Positions 8,042 through 17,853 of a stretch of 64,000 nt of DNA are shown here, one piece after another (within the stretch, counting starts at the first letter, position 1; every line of letters starts with the position of its first letter). The stretch covers positions 1,035,226 through 1,099,225 of the forward strand of contig NZ_JAAUVN010000002.1 in NCBI RefSeq assembly GCF_012030425.1, in the 5' to 3' direction. Under the pieces are notes generated by a model, which ran no database searches, was not told the DNA's origin, and was given only the letters and a program-made list of their open reading frames with translations. Both the position numbers and the translations under genes were made by a program. The stretch comes from Sphingobacterium sp. B16(2022) (lineage in GTDB: Bacteria; Bacteroidota; Bacteroidia; Sphingobacteriales; Sphingobacteriaceae).

Positions 8042-10960
8042 GTGAAGGAAAATATTTCTTTAGATCAATTATCGCAATCTTTAACGGGGGACTTGTATTA
8101 TGATGATTCTGCTTATCACCATACCATCCGTCTTGCCTATTCCACTGATGCATCCGTGTACCAAGAACTACCTTTAGCTGTAGCGATTCCCAGAAATAGT
8201 GGAGATATCAAAATTTTAATACAGTTTGCATCTGCAAACGGCATTACGATTATTCCGAGGACAGCAGGTACATCCTTAGCTGGTCAGGTTGTTGGAAATG
8301 GTATCGTTATGGATATCTCGAAGTATTTTAATAAGATACTTGAATTAAATGTCGAAGAACAATGGGTGCGTGTGCAACCTGGTGTTATTCGTGATGATCT
8401 CAATCATTACCTCAAACCATTTGGCTTCATGTTTGGTCCAGAAACCTCAACAGCAAGTCGTGCGATGATTGGTGGAATGATCGGTAATAATTCCTCCGGA
8501 TTACATTCCATTGTATGGGGCGATACCCGTCAAAATTTATTAACAGCGAATGTCATATTAGATGATCAGTCTGAGGTCGTATTTGAAGCGTTGGACGAAG
8601 CATCTTATTTCAAGAAATTAATACAAAAAGATAGGGAAGGTGCAATTTACCGCGAATTGAATGCGATGTTGACAGTGGAAGAAAATATGCAGGCAATAGC
8701 ATCGGGATATCCCAAACGGTCGATAACAAGACGAAATACAGGATATGCACTGGATATGGTATCAGATAAAACTGCTCCTTTCAATATGTGCCGTCTATTA
8801 GCTGGTTCTGAAGGAACCCTAGCGATCGTTACAGAGGCCAAGTTGCAATTATTACCATTACCGCCTAAAGAATTAGGTCTCCTATGTATCCACTTTGACG
8901 ATATGATTGCGTGTATGGAAGGTAATGTGATTGCTTTGTCACATAATCCCGAAGCCTCGGAACTTGTCGATAAGTATATCATGGATTTTACTGTCGGGCA
9001 CCCCACTTATCAATATAATCGTTTTTTTATAGAAGGTGATCCCAAAGCTTTGCTTATAGTGGAGTTCAGAGGAAATACGCCAGATGAAGTGGAAGCAAAG
9101 GCGATGGCATTGAAGGCCGCGTTGATTCAAAAGCATTTGGGTTATGCTTATCCATATATAACAGGTGAGCAGACCAATTTGGTTTGGGATGTACGGAAGG
9201 CGGGTTTAGGGTTAATCCGTAATTTACCCGGAGATAGTCAGCCGGTTAATTTGATTGAGGATTGTGCGGTTTCTCCGGAAGATTTACCTGCATATGTAGC
9301 AGATATTCAAAATTTATTGATTGCAGAGGGAGTTCACGCATCTTATTACGCGCATGCTGGAGCAGGAGAACTCCATATTGAGCCTTTTGTTAATTTAAAA
9401 ACAGAATCGGGGGTAAAAACTTTTCGCTCGATCTTAGAAAAGACAACAGATTTAGTTTTAAAATACAATGGATCTTTAAGTGGTGAGCATGGTGATGGTC
9501 GTCTGAGAGGTGAGTTTATTGAGAAAGTTTTAGGAGGAAAAGTCTTTAAACTCATTGAGCAGGTTAAAGAAATATTTGATCCTAAAGGCGTATTTAATGC
9601 CAATAAGATTGTAAATACACCACCAATGGACACCCATCTCCGTTATGATAATAATAAAAATACAACACAGATAAAGACCTATTTCGATTTTTCGAAAGAG
9701 GAAAGTATCCTACGTCTGGCCGAGAAGTGTTCCGGATCAGGTGACTGCCGAAAAACAGAAATTACCGGTGGAACGATGTGCCCCTCTTTTATGGCTACAC
9801 GCGATGAAAAGGATACGACACGCGCTCGTGCCAATATGTTGCGTCAATTTTTGACAAATTCAACAAAAGAGAACCGGTTTGACCATGAAGAATTAAAAGA
9901 AGTGATGGACTTATGTTTATCATGTAAAGGTTGCAAAACTGAATGCCCTTCTAGTGTTGATGTAGCTAAGATGAAAGCCGAGTTTTTACAACATTATTAC
10001 GATGAGCATGGTGTGCCCTTCCGGTCGCGAGTGATTGCAAATTTCACAGAATCTCAAAAATTAGGATCACTGGTAGCGCCCTTATACAACTTTGTTGTCA
10101 AAAATGACTTTTTAGCGGGCCTTGTAAAAAGAACCATTGGTTTTGCCCCTAAGAGATCACTGCCGTTGGTAGCTGGTACTACATTGTCACAATGGGTGAG
10201 AAAGCAGAAATACAAGACAGATGCAAAGCGGCGTGTATACTTATTCGCAGATGAATTTACAGAATATAACGATGCCGAAATAGGTATTACAGCATATAAA
10301 TTACTAACTGCTTTAGGCTATGAAGTGATTATTCCAAAACATATTGAGAGTGGCCGAACTTATCTTTCAAAAGGTCTGGTTAAAGAAGCGAAGAAGATCG
10401 CTAATAAAAATATTACTTTTTTGAAAGATCTAATAACAGAGGAGACCCCCTTATTAGGAATAGAACCATCGGGTATCATTACCTTTAGAGATGAATATCT
10501 TTCTTTGGTAGATTCGGATCTCTATGAAGATGCAAGTAGAGTAGCTAAAAATGCATTGATGTTTGATGAGTTTTTACTGAAAGAGATTGAAGCTGGCCGT
10601 ATTCAAAAAGAGCAGTTCAGTACGCGTGAGAAAACAATTAAGTTGCATGGACATTGCTATCAAAAAGCATTTCATTTAGTAGAAACAACAGAGAAAGTCT
10701 TGTCATTTCCTCAAAACTACCAAGTAGAGGTGATTCCATCAGGCTGTTGTGGTATGGCGGGATCATTTGGTTATGAAAAAGAACACTACGACATCTCGAT
10801 GAAAGTAGCAGAATTGGTTTTGTTGCCTACTGTCCGAAATACGGATTCTTCTACATGGATTGCTGCGGCAGGTACATCTTGCCGGCACCAGATTAAAGAT
10901 GGAGCGGCAAGACATTCTTACCACCCTGTAGAAATCTTATATGATGCTTTAATTAAGTAA
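8042..10960 (+). CDS. FAD-binding and Fe-S dehydrogenase, D-lactate/2-hydroxyacid type (YdiJ-like)
   Basis: A 972-residue fusion: FAD_binding_4 domain (G-T-S-L-A-G-Q near residue 80), FAD-oxidase C-terminal domain with the H-G-D-G-R segment near 485, a ferredoxin-like part with C-S-G-S-G-D-C (near 563) and C-x2-C-x2-C-x3-C-P (near 624), and a C-terminal CCG domain (S-G-C-C-G-M-A-G near 900). This is the layout of YdiJ and glycolate/D-lactate oxidase complexes in one chain, which oxidise 2-hydroxyacids and pass electrons toward quinones. The start is GTG, chosen by the -7 box just upstream and the lack of an earlier in-frame start. Exact substrate is not deducible; D-lactate or D-2-hydroxyglutarate are the main candidates. 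Confidence 0.9.
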   Translation: MKENISLDQLSQSLTGDLYYDDSAYHHTIRLAYSTDASVYQELPLAVAIPRNSGDIKILIQFASANGITIIPRTAGTSLAGQVVGNGIVMDISKYFNKILELNVEEQWVRVQPGVIRDDLNHYLKPFGFMFGPETSTASRAMIGGMIGNNSSGLHSIVWGDTRQNLLTANVILDDQSEVVFEALDEASYFKKLIQKDREGAIYRELNAMLTVEENMQAIASGYPKRSITRRNTGYALDMVSDKTAPFNMCRLLAGSEGTLAIVTEAKLQLLPLPPKELGLLCIHFDDMIACMEGNVIALSHNPEASELVDKYIMDFTVGHPTYQYNRFFIEGDPKALLIVEFRGNTPDEVEAKAMALKAALIQKHLGYAYPYITGEQTNLVWDVRKAGLGLIRNLPGDSQPVNLIEDCAVSPEDLPAYVADIQNLLIAEGVHASYYAHAGAGELHIEPFVNLKTESGVKTFRSILEKTTDLVLKYNGSLSGEHGDGRLRGEFIEKVLGGKVFKLIEQVKEIFDPKGVFNANKIVNTPPMDTHLRYDNNKNTTQIKTYFDFSKEESILRLAEKCSGSGDCRKTEITGGTMCPSFMATRDEKDTTRARANMLRQFLTNSTKENRFDHEELKEVMDLCLSCKGCKTECPSSVDVAKMKAEFLQHYYDEHGVPFRSRVIANFTESQKLGSLVAPLYNFVVKNDFLAGLVKRTIGFAPKRSLPLVAGTTLSQWVRKQKYKTDAKRRVYLFADEFTEYNDAEIGITAYKLLTALGYEVIIPKHIESGRTYLSKGLVKEAKKIANKNITFLKDLITEETPLLGIEPSGIITFRDEYLSLVDSDLYEDASRVAKNALMFDEFLLKEIEAGRIQKEQFSTREKTIKLHGHCYQKAFHLVETTEKVLSFPQNYQVEVIPSGCCGMAGSFGYEKEHYDISMKVAELVLLPTVRNTDSSTWIAAAGTSCRHQIKDGAARHSYHPVEILYDALIK

Positions 10961-10980
10961 AACAATCAATCTATTTTATT

Positions 10981-11031
10981 TGTTTATCAGTAAAAATCGT
11001 TAGTTTTAGTAAACGATTTTACTGATAAACA
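10981..11031 (+). terminator. long hairpin after the dehydrogenase gene
   Basis: Arms of about 20 bases (10981-11001 and 11012-11031) pair with a single bulged A. No T-run follows, so it may be a terminator of weak type, an RNA-stabilising hairpin, or an operator for the lipoprotein gene that starts 16 bases later. Confidence 0.5.
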
Positions 11032-11046
11032 TAATTACTGAAAAAG

Positions 11047-11682
11047 ATGAGAAAAATAAATCAAATTGCTGTTCTATCTGCGTTAGCTTTTGCGACAGCA
11101 TGTGGCAACACTACCCAAAACCAACAAGGTGGCGATAAATCAAAAAAAAGTAACATTCCTATTGAGGAATTGACCATTGATGGACCTGTCACTAATAATA
11201 AACATCTTTTCTTACGTATTGTTGATGATGTAAAAACGGATTCTAGTTACATCTATACGGCTAAAAGTACCTTCAAAGGAGATACTGTTGGATTGAAAGT
11301 AGAAGTCGTAAATCTTATCCCTGCCGGAATTATTGATGATGTCGCTAATGAAGATGTTGGTTTTACAAAAGGTAAAATTAAAATTTCTTCTTTAGGTGCA
11401 GAGAGTGATGCTTTTATAAAAGCATTGGGTAAAATATATGAAGTACCAGCTTCTGGCCCTTTCGCAAGTGCAACATTGATACCGACAGTTTTCTCTTCAA
11501 ATAAAGTAAATGCTGATCTTGATAAAACAGCAACTTATAGCTTTAAATTATTTTTAGAGCAAAAGTCAGGGGAACCGGCTGAAATGTTTTTCAACATTGA
11601 TACGTATAAAAAATCTTTAGAATTTAAAGAGAAAGATCCTAAATTCCGCGCTCCGTTTATTTCCGCACTGGAAGGTAAATAA
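11047..11682 (+). CDS. hypothetical lipoprotein
   Basis: A 211-residue protein with a clear lipoprotein signal (hydrophobic stretch ending in A-T-A-C at residue 19) followed by a Gln/Asn/Lys-rich linker. The rest looks like a soluble beta-rich domain with no motif that I recognise and no cysteine besides the lipidation site. It stands between a hairpin and a strong terminator and is probably monocistronic. Real coding is supported by the signal sequence and sustained amino acid composition; function unknown. Confidence 0.8.
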   Translation: MRKINQIAVLSALAFATACGNTTQNQQGGDKSKKSNIPIEELTIDGPVTNNKHLFLRIVDDVKTDSSYIYTAKSTFKGDTVGLKVEVVNLIPAGIIDDVANEDVGFTKGKIKISSLGAESDAFIKALGKIYEVPASGPFASATLIPTVFSSNKVNADLDKTATYSFKLFLEQKSGEPAEMFFNIDTYKKSLEFKEKDPKFRAPFISALEGK

Positions 11683-11702
11683 GCTTTAAAATCATATTAT
11701 AA

Positions 11703-11736
11703 AAAAAAGGCTTTCTATTATTAGAAAGCCTTTTTT
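11703..11736. terminator. bidirectional terminator
   Basis: A 15-bp stem (11703-11717 with 11722-11736), loop TTAT, A-run and T-run on opposite flanks. It separates the convergent lipoprotein and DUF5686 genes. Confidence 0.9.
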
Positions 11737-11739
11737 ATG

Positions 11740-14331
11740 TTAGAAATCAAATTTTATTCTAGCCCTTATGCCCGATTTAGGAGCACCTGGGTGATCAAGA
11801 TAATTTAATCTCCGGACATAATCTACGCGAAGTATTTTGAAAATATTGGACAATCCAACACTAGCCTCCATGTATGGATCCGATCCAAAGGTGTACGAAG
11901 ATTGTATATTGTCAGCATTTTTCTGAAAGTCAAATACTTTGTCAGAATGATCTGGGTTGTTCTCATCTCGAAGCCCACCGTATACAGCTTTAAAACTAAA
12001 TACTTCACGAAGTTTTAGCTTTTTAATACCAGGAATTTTGTTTAACAAGAAACCATTCATGTAGTATTGGATGTTAGCGGATGCATGGTGGTCACTGACA
12101 AATTCCAAGAAGTTCATCAAATTGTAAGAATTAAGCTGATATGCATAAGTCTGATTCGCACGGTGTATCGTTAAGAAAGGAAATGGAATTCCTTTACCAG
12201 CAATATAAGTACCTGCGACATCAATATCTGCATAGCCGAACTGGCTCAGGTAAAATCTTTTGAATGCTCCTACGTTAAAGTTGTGATAACTATATTCGCC
12301 TTTGAATACATCTTTAAGTCCAGCCGTGTAGTTAAAGTTAAAAATAGGGTATTCATTAAATATAGGAGTACGATAAAGCTTTCCTTGATAAAACTGTTCA
12401 TTCGGAGCGTAGCGAATATTTACTGATAACTCCGTTGAATTGATTTCGTTGAACACTTTAGTTTGACCATTATCATCTATGATCTGATACCTTAAAGATC
12501 CTGCTGGCGATTGTTTTGTTGCATTAAATCCCAATCCAATACTTAAGCGATTTTCAAATTCTTTTCTATAATCAACGCGATAAACATCATTATAGATGTA
12601 ATTTTCATTATCACCTCTTTTGAAGGATAGCAAAAAGTTATCTTCTTGTATAAATTCTAAAGCTTGACCAGGAATCTTGGTGTCACGTTGGAACGATGCC
12701 CGGATGTAGTGTTGTGGAAATGAATAAACAGACTTATTGTTGAAAGCATAAGTTCCGCTTAAAAAGTATTTCCATTTTTCATCTTTAAATCCATATGCTG
12801 CATACGATTCAGCATAAAACCTTTTACTGAATGATTCTGTAGTTCTACCACCAACACGTAGTCTAAATCCTTCGACAGGGTTAAAGCTATAAAAAGTATT
12901 TACCGGACCAATTTCAACAGGACCAGCCTGTTTATATCCCGATAATACCAAAGCTGCAATATCCATAAAGGTTTTAAAAGAAGGAATCTGTTGCAGGGTG
13001 TCGATATTATGATAAATATTCAGCTCATTTTTCGTTAAAGGAATTTGACGTTGCGTATCAAAAAGTTTTCGAGTACCCTTTCCATCTGCTATATTGTAAG
13101 CAATTACCGTTTCAGGACCACTATAAATACTATCCGGTTGAACAACGCCAGTTTTATAATTTTTATAGTTGACAGTTCTATTACCACGAATACCTGTTCC
13201 TTTATCTGTTAAAGAAAAATCAATACCAAGTGTACTTTGACTTAAATAGAATCTTTTACTCTCATCCTGATCAAATTTTAGTTCAATATTCATGTCCCTT
13301 ACAAAGTTCAAATTGATATCATCAGCGACAGTCATATTAGCACCTTGTACAGCATAGTTACCATCCAGTGTAATATATAACTGGCCTTTGAAAAGCATGT
13401 CCGCTTTATTGCGTGGAAAAAAACTAAGTTCAACTAACCACGGTTGCTGTGTTTTTATCGTATCTGTGATAAAAAACTTGTAAAATGTGGGAGCCGAGTT
13501 GGCGATTGGACTTAAAAATTGATTCGTTACCAGCGTGATATTGTTATCGTAAATATCTACTGTCTCATAAAGTTTATTGAAATATGCACTTAAACCATCA
13601 TTATCAATAAATTTGGGATCAAATTGCGCACGTTGCTCTCCTATGATATATTGTTTTGTTTTTTTAGGGTCCTTACGAAAATATACTTTTGAAAGTTTCT
13701 CTTCCATAAAAGCAGGCAATAGATATTTATTTGCAGTTTTAGCCGAATCATCTACTTCAAAAAGAAATTGGTAATTTTTGAATATTTTCTTGTTTACAAA
13801 TTTCTCTGACAAATTACTCAGTCCTAAAGAGATCTTTTCATATTGGTCATACTGCGCGAATTGTTGCCCTGTTAATCTATTTTTACTTTTATTTTCGATT
13901 ACTTTACGGATCAATGCGACAGCAGGATTATCTTTGTTTGTATACTTTCTCTTTTTTGCTCTGACTACAACCTCGTCAAGGGTATTGTCCTGAGATTCCA
14001 TCAATACCTCGATCTGTTGCGTCTCGTCATTCGTAACAAATACATCTTTATAATCATACCCAACACTTGATACACGGATTTTCACATAATTCTTTGGAAA
14101 TTTTAAGGTGAACCGTCCAGACTCTTCAGTCGAAGTAGCATTGCCGGGGGCTGCAGGTGCTCCAACAACAGCAACTGTCGCGTAGCCAATCGGTTGTTTC
14201 GTCTTGCTGTCCTTAACGATACCCTGTACTGTTTTTAATTGGCCTAATGCTGCAGTAATACTTACTAACATGACTGATGCCAGTAAAAATAGTGTTTTTG
14301 CAATTGTACTGCTACTACGTTGGTATTCCAT
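11740..14331 (-). CDS. DUF5686 outer-membrane protein with carboxypeptidase-regulatory-like domain
   Basis: An 863-residue secreted protein. A signal peptide ends near residue 30, followed by a carboxypeptidase-regulatory-like beta-sandwich (about 32-115, with G-I-V-K-D-S-K-T and a later S-V-G-Y) and then the DUF5686 region to the C-terminus. The last residue is Phe after alternating polar/hydrophobic strands, as in outer-membrane beta-barrels. DUF5686 proteins are widespread in Bacteroidota and are thought to be outer-membrane proteins; their role is not settled. The gene is alone, convergent with the lipoprotein gene. No motif suggests a transported substrate. Confidence 0.85.
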   Translation of the reverse strand: MEYQRSSSTIAKTLFLLASVMLVSITAALGQLKTVQGIVKDSKTKQPIGYATVAVVGAPAAPGNATSTEESGRFTLKFPKNYVKIRVSSVGYDYKDVFVTNDETQQIEVLMESQDNTLDEVVVRAKKRKYTNKDNPAVALIRKVIENKSKNRLTGQQFAQYDQYEKISLGLSNLSEKFVNKKIFKNYQFLFEVDDSAKTANKYLLPAFMEEKLSKVYFRKDPKKTKQYIIGEQRAQFDPKFIDNDGLSAYFNKLYETVDIYDNNITLVTNQFLSPIANSAPTFYKFFITDTIKTQQPWLVELSFFPRNKADMLFKGQLYITLDGNYAVQGANMTVADDINLNFVRDMNIELKFDQDESKRFYLSQSTLGIDFSLTDKGTGIRGNRTVNYKNYKTGVVQPDSIYSGPETVIAYNIADGKGTRKLFDTQRQIPLTKNELNIYHNIDTLQQIPSFKTFMDIAALVLSGYKQAGPVEIGPVNTFYSFNPVEGFRLRVGGRTTESFSKRFYAESYAAYGFKDEKWKYFLSGTYAFNNKSVYSFPQHYIRASFQRDTKIPGQALEFIQEDNFLLSFKRGDNENYIYNDVYRVDYRKEFENRLSIGLGFNATKQSPAGSLRYQIIDDNGQTKVFNEINSTELSVNIRYAPNEQFYQGKLYRTPIFNEYPIFNFNYTAGLKDVFKGEYSYHNFNVGAFKRFYLSQFGYADIDVAGTYIAGKGIPFPFLTIHRANQTYAYQLNSYNLMNFLEFVSDHHASANIQYYMNGFLLNKIPGIKKLKLREVFSFKAVYGGLRDENNPDHSDKVFDFQKNADNIQSSYTFGSDPYMEASVGLSNIFKILRVDYVRRLNYLDHPGAPKSGIRARIKFDF

Positions 14332-14644
14332 AATTTTACATTAATTATATCACAAATTACCGATACGTGTTATAACACCATCTTAATTTCTGACTTTTTA
14401 ACTTAAAAGTTCTAATAAGTTGTATGCAAAAGAAATAAAAAATTAAGAATTAATAAAACATTTACAATTTTTTAACTTCACTATTTTTATTAATCGACTA
14501 TTAACTTGTTGAATAGCAGTACATTTGTTTTAATGTCAGAATAAACTGACTATAATTTTACTTCTTTATGATGAAATTCGACCTAAATACAACCAATCTC
14601 GTTGACTATTGTAACAAAAAGGTCAGCGAAGTTGTTTTGATTTT
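14332..14644. other. intergenic region, no gene seen
   Basis: This AT-rich stretch is the promoter side of the DUF5686 gene and the 3' side of the RluA-type gene. I see no open frame of note, no clean TAnnTTTG box and no strong hairpin. Confidence 0.5.
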
Positions 14645-16351
14645 TTAAAAATTTGGTTCCGACGCAAAATGAATGCGCTCTTTTGTAGTAGGGTGGTTAA
14701 ACTCAATATAAGCAGCATGCAAGTGTAATCGATCGGATTTTTGACCATAAAGATCGTCTCCAACAATAGGACAGTTCATTCCTTTAGGATGAGCAGAATG
14801 AAGGCGAAGTTGATGTGTTCTTCCTGTCAATGGAAAGTATCGCACTTTGGTTTTACCGTTTATAATTTCGATTTTTTCCCATTTAGTAACTGCTTTCTTT
14901 CCATGTTCATAACAGACTAACTGTCGAGGTCTATCGTCAAGATCAACCCGTAGAGGTAGTGATATAATTCCAGAATCGGTATCGATAATGCCATCAAGTA
15001 AAGCAATATATTCCTTGACGATGGTATGGTTGATAAATTGACTCTGAATAAATTTGTGAGCTTCTTTAGTTTTGGCTATCACAAGAATTCCGGATGTAGA
15101 CATATCTAACCGATGAACAATTAAAGGCCCTGCATCGGGATATTTTTTAAGCATGCGTGTATAGACCGAATCTTTAACATGTATGCCAGGTACGGATAGG
15201 AATTCTTCAGGCTTATCTATAATGACCAGGGTTTCATCTTCGTAAATAATCGGGAGTTCAATGCTTTCATCAGGGCTTTCGAGCATCGGATTTTTATCAA
15301 CCTGTAATCCCTCAAGCATAAAGCCGAGAATAGGTTCACATTTATTACGACATGCAGGGTAGTAGCTTTGGTGTCTTCGTACTTCAGCCGAAGGCGATTG
15401 TCCCCACCAAAATTCGGCAAGTGCAATTGGCTTGTAATCATTTAAATAAGCATATTGCAATAGTTTTGGTGCGGCACATTCACCAGATCCAGCAGGTGGT
15501 TGCAAATTGTATGCTTTAAAAATGTCAATGACATTTTTAGTTTCCCCTTTCGCATTTTTAAAATTGTATTGTGCAAATAATTGATTTTGCAACTGTGCAG
15601 AACGTTTTTTACGCTCTTCCTTTAAATCTGCTATTATATTGAGGTGATCATTTAGTGGTTTTTCAGCGATGGAAATATCATGGTGATATTGTTTTTGGAA
15701 AACACTCAGTTCAAATTTATCTCTTAAACTCTGTTTGATCAGATCTTCTTCAAGCAGTTGATATGATGCAGCTGATAGGGTTAATTTTGATTTGTCTCGA
15801 AGTTGTTTACGTTCTTTCTTTTGAATTTTCAGATTTTCTTTAAAGTTGGCCAATTGCTGATCCAGCCTCACTTTAGTATCATCGAGCTTTTCTTTCAGTT
15901 GCGTACCTTTTTCACTCTGCTCTAATGCTGTAATTTGCTTATTAAGGTTATTGAGGTGTTCCTCTTCTAACAGAAAAAAAGAATTTTCCGTTAACATATC
16001 AAAAACCGGAGGTACAAAATAGCGATGATCATTTTTGCCAGCCAGTTTACCGGAGAAACCAGCTAAAAATCCGATATGACCATCTTGATCTTGGACAATT
16101 AATACACCGAACATTTTACCAATGGCCTGTCCATCCATTTTTTCGTTTAGACCAAAATTATGAACCCATTCCGTTTGAGTAAGAATATATTCTTGAACAG
16201 ATGCGCAGGCTTGTTTTGCCAGTTCATGTGGTTCATAACAGAAGGGGAAAGTAAAATGTGTAGGTAAAAGTATTTCCTTGATTTCCTCATTAAATTCGTG
16301 AAAGTATAGATCACCGTTCAAACAATTCCCCTTCATCATTGTTGTTTTCAT
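14645..16351 (-). CDS. RluA-family pseudouridine synthase with long N-terminal extension
   Basis: The C-terminal part (about residues 355-568) is an RluA-type RNA pseudouridine synthase: H-R-L-D with catalytic Asp416, then a G-R-T-H-Q-L-R-L-H segment. The first ~350 residues precede it as an added domain containing a Lys/Glu-rich coiled coil at about 135-265 and a C-x3-C pair near 335. No S4 domain is present. Similar long RluA proteins are known in Bacteroidota and Vibrio. Target RNA cannot be deduced. The start at 16351 is 8 bases after a -7 box; M5 or M6 are alternative starts if the mRNA begins slightly later. Confidence 0.87.
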   Translation of the reverse strand: MKTTMMKGNCLNGDLYFHEFNEEIKEILLPTHFTFPFCYEPHELAKQACASVQEYILTQTEWVHNFGLNEKMDGQAIGKMFGVLIVQDQDGHIGFLAGFSGKLAGKNDHRYFVPPVFDMLTENSFFLLEEEHLNNLNKQITALEQSEKGTQLKEKLDDTKVRLDQQLANFKENLKIQKKERKQLRDKSKLTLSAASYQLLEEDLIKQSLRDKFELSVFQKQYHHDISIAEKPLNDHLNIIADLKEERKKRSAQLQNQLFAQYNFKNAKGETKNVIDIFKAYNLQPPAGSGECAAPKLLQYAYLNDYKPIALAEFWWGQSPSAEVRRHQSYYPACRNKCEPILGFMLEGLQVDKNPMLESPDESIELPIIYEDETLVIIDKPEEFLSVPGIHVKDSVYTRMLKKYPDAGPLIVHRLDMSTSGILVIAKTKEAHKFIQSQFINHTIVKEYIALLDGIIDTDSGIISLPLRVDLDDRPRQLVCYEHGKKAVTKWEKIEIINGKTKVRYFPLTGRTHQLRLHSAHPKGMNCPIVGDDLYGQKSDRLHLHAAYIEFNHPTTKERIHFASEPNF

Positions 16352-16359
16352 TATGCGTA

Positions 16360-16367
16360 CAAAAGTA
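16360..16367 (-). promoter_or_regulatory. -7 box of the RluA-type gene
   Basis: Minus-strand TACTTTTG ends 8 bases before the ATG at 16351. A TTG (16391-16393) lies 23 bases upstream. The transcript is expected to be nearly leaderless. Confidence 0.6.
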
Positions 16368-16495
16368 CAAAAATGATGTTATTTTTATGACAATATTATT
16401 TCTTAATTAATGGGCTTTACGGCCTCATTTTATTAATATTGTATATCAAGTAACAGTGATTTTAATAATTTAAATAAATTGTAAAATAATTCATT

Positions 16496-16966
16496 ATGAA
16501 AGCAAAAATTGGTATTAAAGAAGCAGACTTGGCAAAGGTAGCCGCTATTTTGAATAATGTGTTAGCGGATGAAAGTATTGTGTATCAAAAAACAAGAAAT
16601 GCACATTGGAATGTTGAAGGTCCAGATTTTCATGCCGCGCATTTATTTTTGGAATCGCAGTATAATGAATTGGCAGAAATTATTGATGAAGTCGCAGAAC
16701 GCATCCGTCAAATCGGACATTATGCAGTAGGTTCATACGCCAAATATCTAGAATTGACCCACCTTACAGAGACGAAGTACGAACATACAGATAGTAAAGG
16801 GTTTTTCAAAGAATTACTGTCAGATCATGAATCTGTTATTATGAATATTAGAGGAAATTTGGATGCGGTCGAAAAAGCTGGAGATCAGGCGACTGAAGAT
16901 TTTCTTGTTGGTTTACTAGCGCAGCATGAAAAGATGGCTTGGATGTTACGTGCTCATGTAGCATAA
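16496..16966 (+). CDS. dps: Dps-family DNA-protecting ferritin
   Basis: A 156-residue four-helix protein of the Dps family, which oxidises and stores iron and shields DNA in stress. The inter-subunit ferroxidase site is visible: His37 in A-H-W-N-V-E-G, His49, Glu53 (an Asp in the E. coli protein), Asp64 and Glu68. Length is normal for Dps. It has its own terminator, and the 140-base upstream region contains a 9-bp inverted repeat that may be an operator. Stress or iron control is expected from the family but not shown here. Confidence 0.93.
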   Translation: MKAKIGIKEADLAKVAAILNNVLADESIVYQKTRNAHWNVEGPDFHAAHLFLESQYNELAEIIDEVAERIRQIGHYAVGSYAKYLELTHLTETKYEHTDSKGFFKELLSDHESVIMNIRGNLDAVEKAGDQATEDFLVGLLAQHEKMAWMLRAHVA

Positions 16967-16978
16967 CTTTTATAACAA

Positions 16979-17029
16979 TACTTTCAATAAAAAAGCAGTA
17001 CCCTCGGTACTGCTTTTTTATTGAAAGTA
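16979..17029 (+). terminator. terminator of dps, 24-bp perfect stem
   Basis: Arms 16979-17002 and 17006-17029 are perfect reverse complements around a 3-base CTC loop, including a T-run inside the descending arm. It lies 12 bases after the dps stop. Confidence 0.9.
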
Positions 17030-17091
17030 CTAAAAACTGCATGATAATTGTAAAGGGCATTACATTACTGCAAATTTATTTTTCCATTAGT

Positions 17092-17847
17092 ATGCGCTAT
17101 TATTTTGTTTTAATTATCTTTTCGCTTCTGTTTTTCTCATGTGCCGAATCCCTTATGGTACAATCGACTGGAGTTTTACAAAATGCATCGCGGACACATC
17201 ACTTAAAAAATGGTGAACGTGAGCTGATTTACATTCCCATGCGGCATTTAGGTAAACGTAATTATTACGATTATATTCAGCGAATGGTTGACTCATTACA
17301 AAATCAAGGGTTTGTTGTATTTTATGAAAGTATTGCCTACCAAGTGGATAGTGCCCAACAAAGAGATGTATATGATCGAAAGTTTCGAAAATTAGTAGGA
17401 CACGTAATAGGTAGTACCAAAGTCTATGAAAAAACTTCCGATACAACAAAAGTATTAATGGCTCCACTTTATAAAAATCTCGGAAGTAGAATCATCCAAC
17501 AGCCCCAATATTCGTTTTTTAAAGTTGATTATAATACAGCAGTTATTGCAGATATTCCCAAAAATGAACTTTTGGACGAATTTGAATACAGCTATGGTGA
17601 TATTATTCTTGATTCATGTGACTGGAAAACTCCTTTAAATGAGCCTTATACTTGTAAACCTATAAAAGCAAAGTTTAGAAATATTTTCGACCGGGAATTT
17701 ATAATGAAAAAAAGAGAACAAAATTTAGCAGCTTTGGTGGCGGATGCTTCACAAAAGAAAATTCTAATTATGTTTGGGGCCGCGCATTACAAAGGCTTTC
17801 TCAAATATTTGAAAGAGCGTAACCCGGATTGGATAAATGTAAAATAA
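17092..17847 (+). CDS. TraB/GumN-like lipoprotein
   Basis: A 251-residue lipoprotein. The ATG at 17092 gives a clean lipoprotein signal (hydrophobic stretch then F-F-S-C-A); earlier in-frame starts run into the dps terminator and are rejected. The C-terminal part resembles the TraB/PrgY/GumN family: a basic helix (R-E-F-I-M-K-K-R-E-Q-N), then a strand and G-A-A-H-Y-K-G, and an early F-Y-E-S with M-R-H-L-G before it. TraB-like proteins may be metal-dependent peptidases or modulators of signalling peptides; this is inference. The next gene, a zinc peptidase, starts 6 bases after its stop. Confidence 0.65.
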   Translation: MRYYFVLIIFSLLFFSCAESLMVQSTGVLQNASRTHHLKNGERELIYIPMRHLGKRNYYDYIQRMVDSLQNQGFVVFYESIAYQVDSAQQRDVYDRKFRKLVGHVIGSTKVYEKTSDTTKVLMAPLYKNLGSRIIQQPQYSFFKVDYNTAVIADIPKNELLDEFEYSYGDIILDSCDWKTPLNEPYTCKPIKAKFRNIFDREFIMKKREQNLAALVADASQKKILIMFGAAHYKGFLKYLKERNPDWINVK

Positions 17848-17853
17848 GAAAAT

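Noticed and set aside
16939..17091. Upstream extension of the TraB-like lipoprotein
   Set aside because: It would run through the dps terminator and bury the lipoprotein signal in the middle of the protein.
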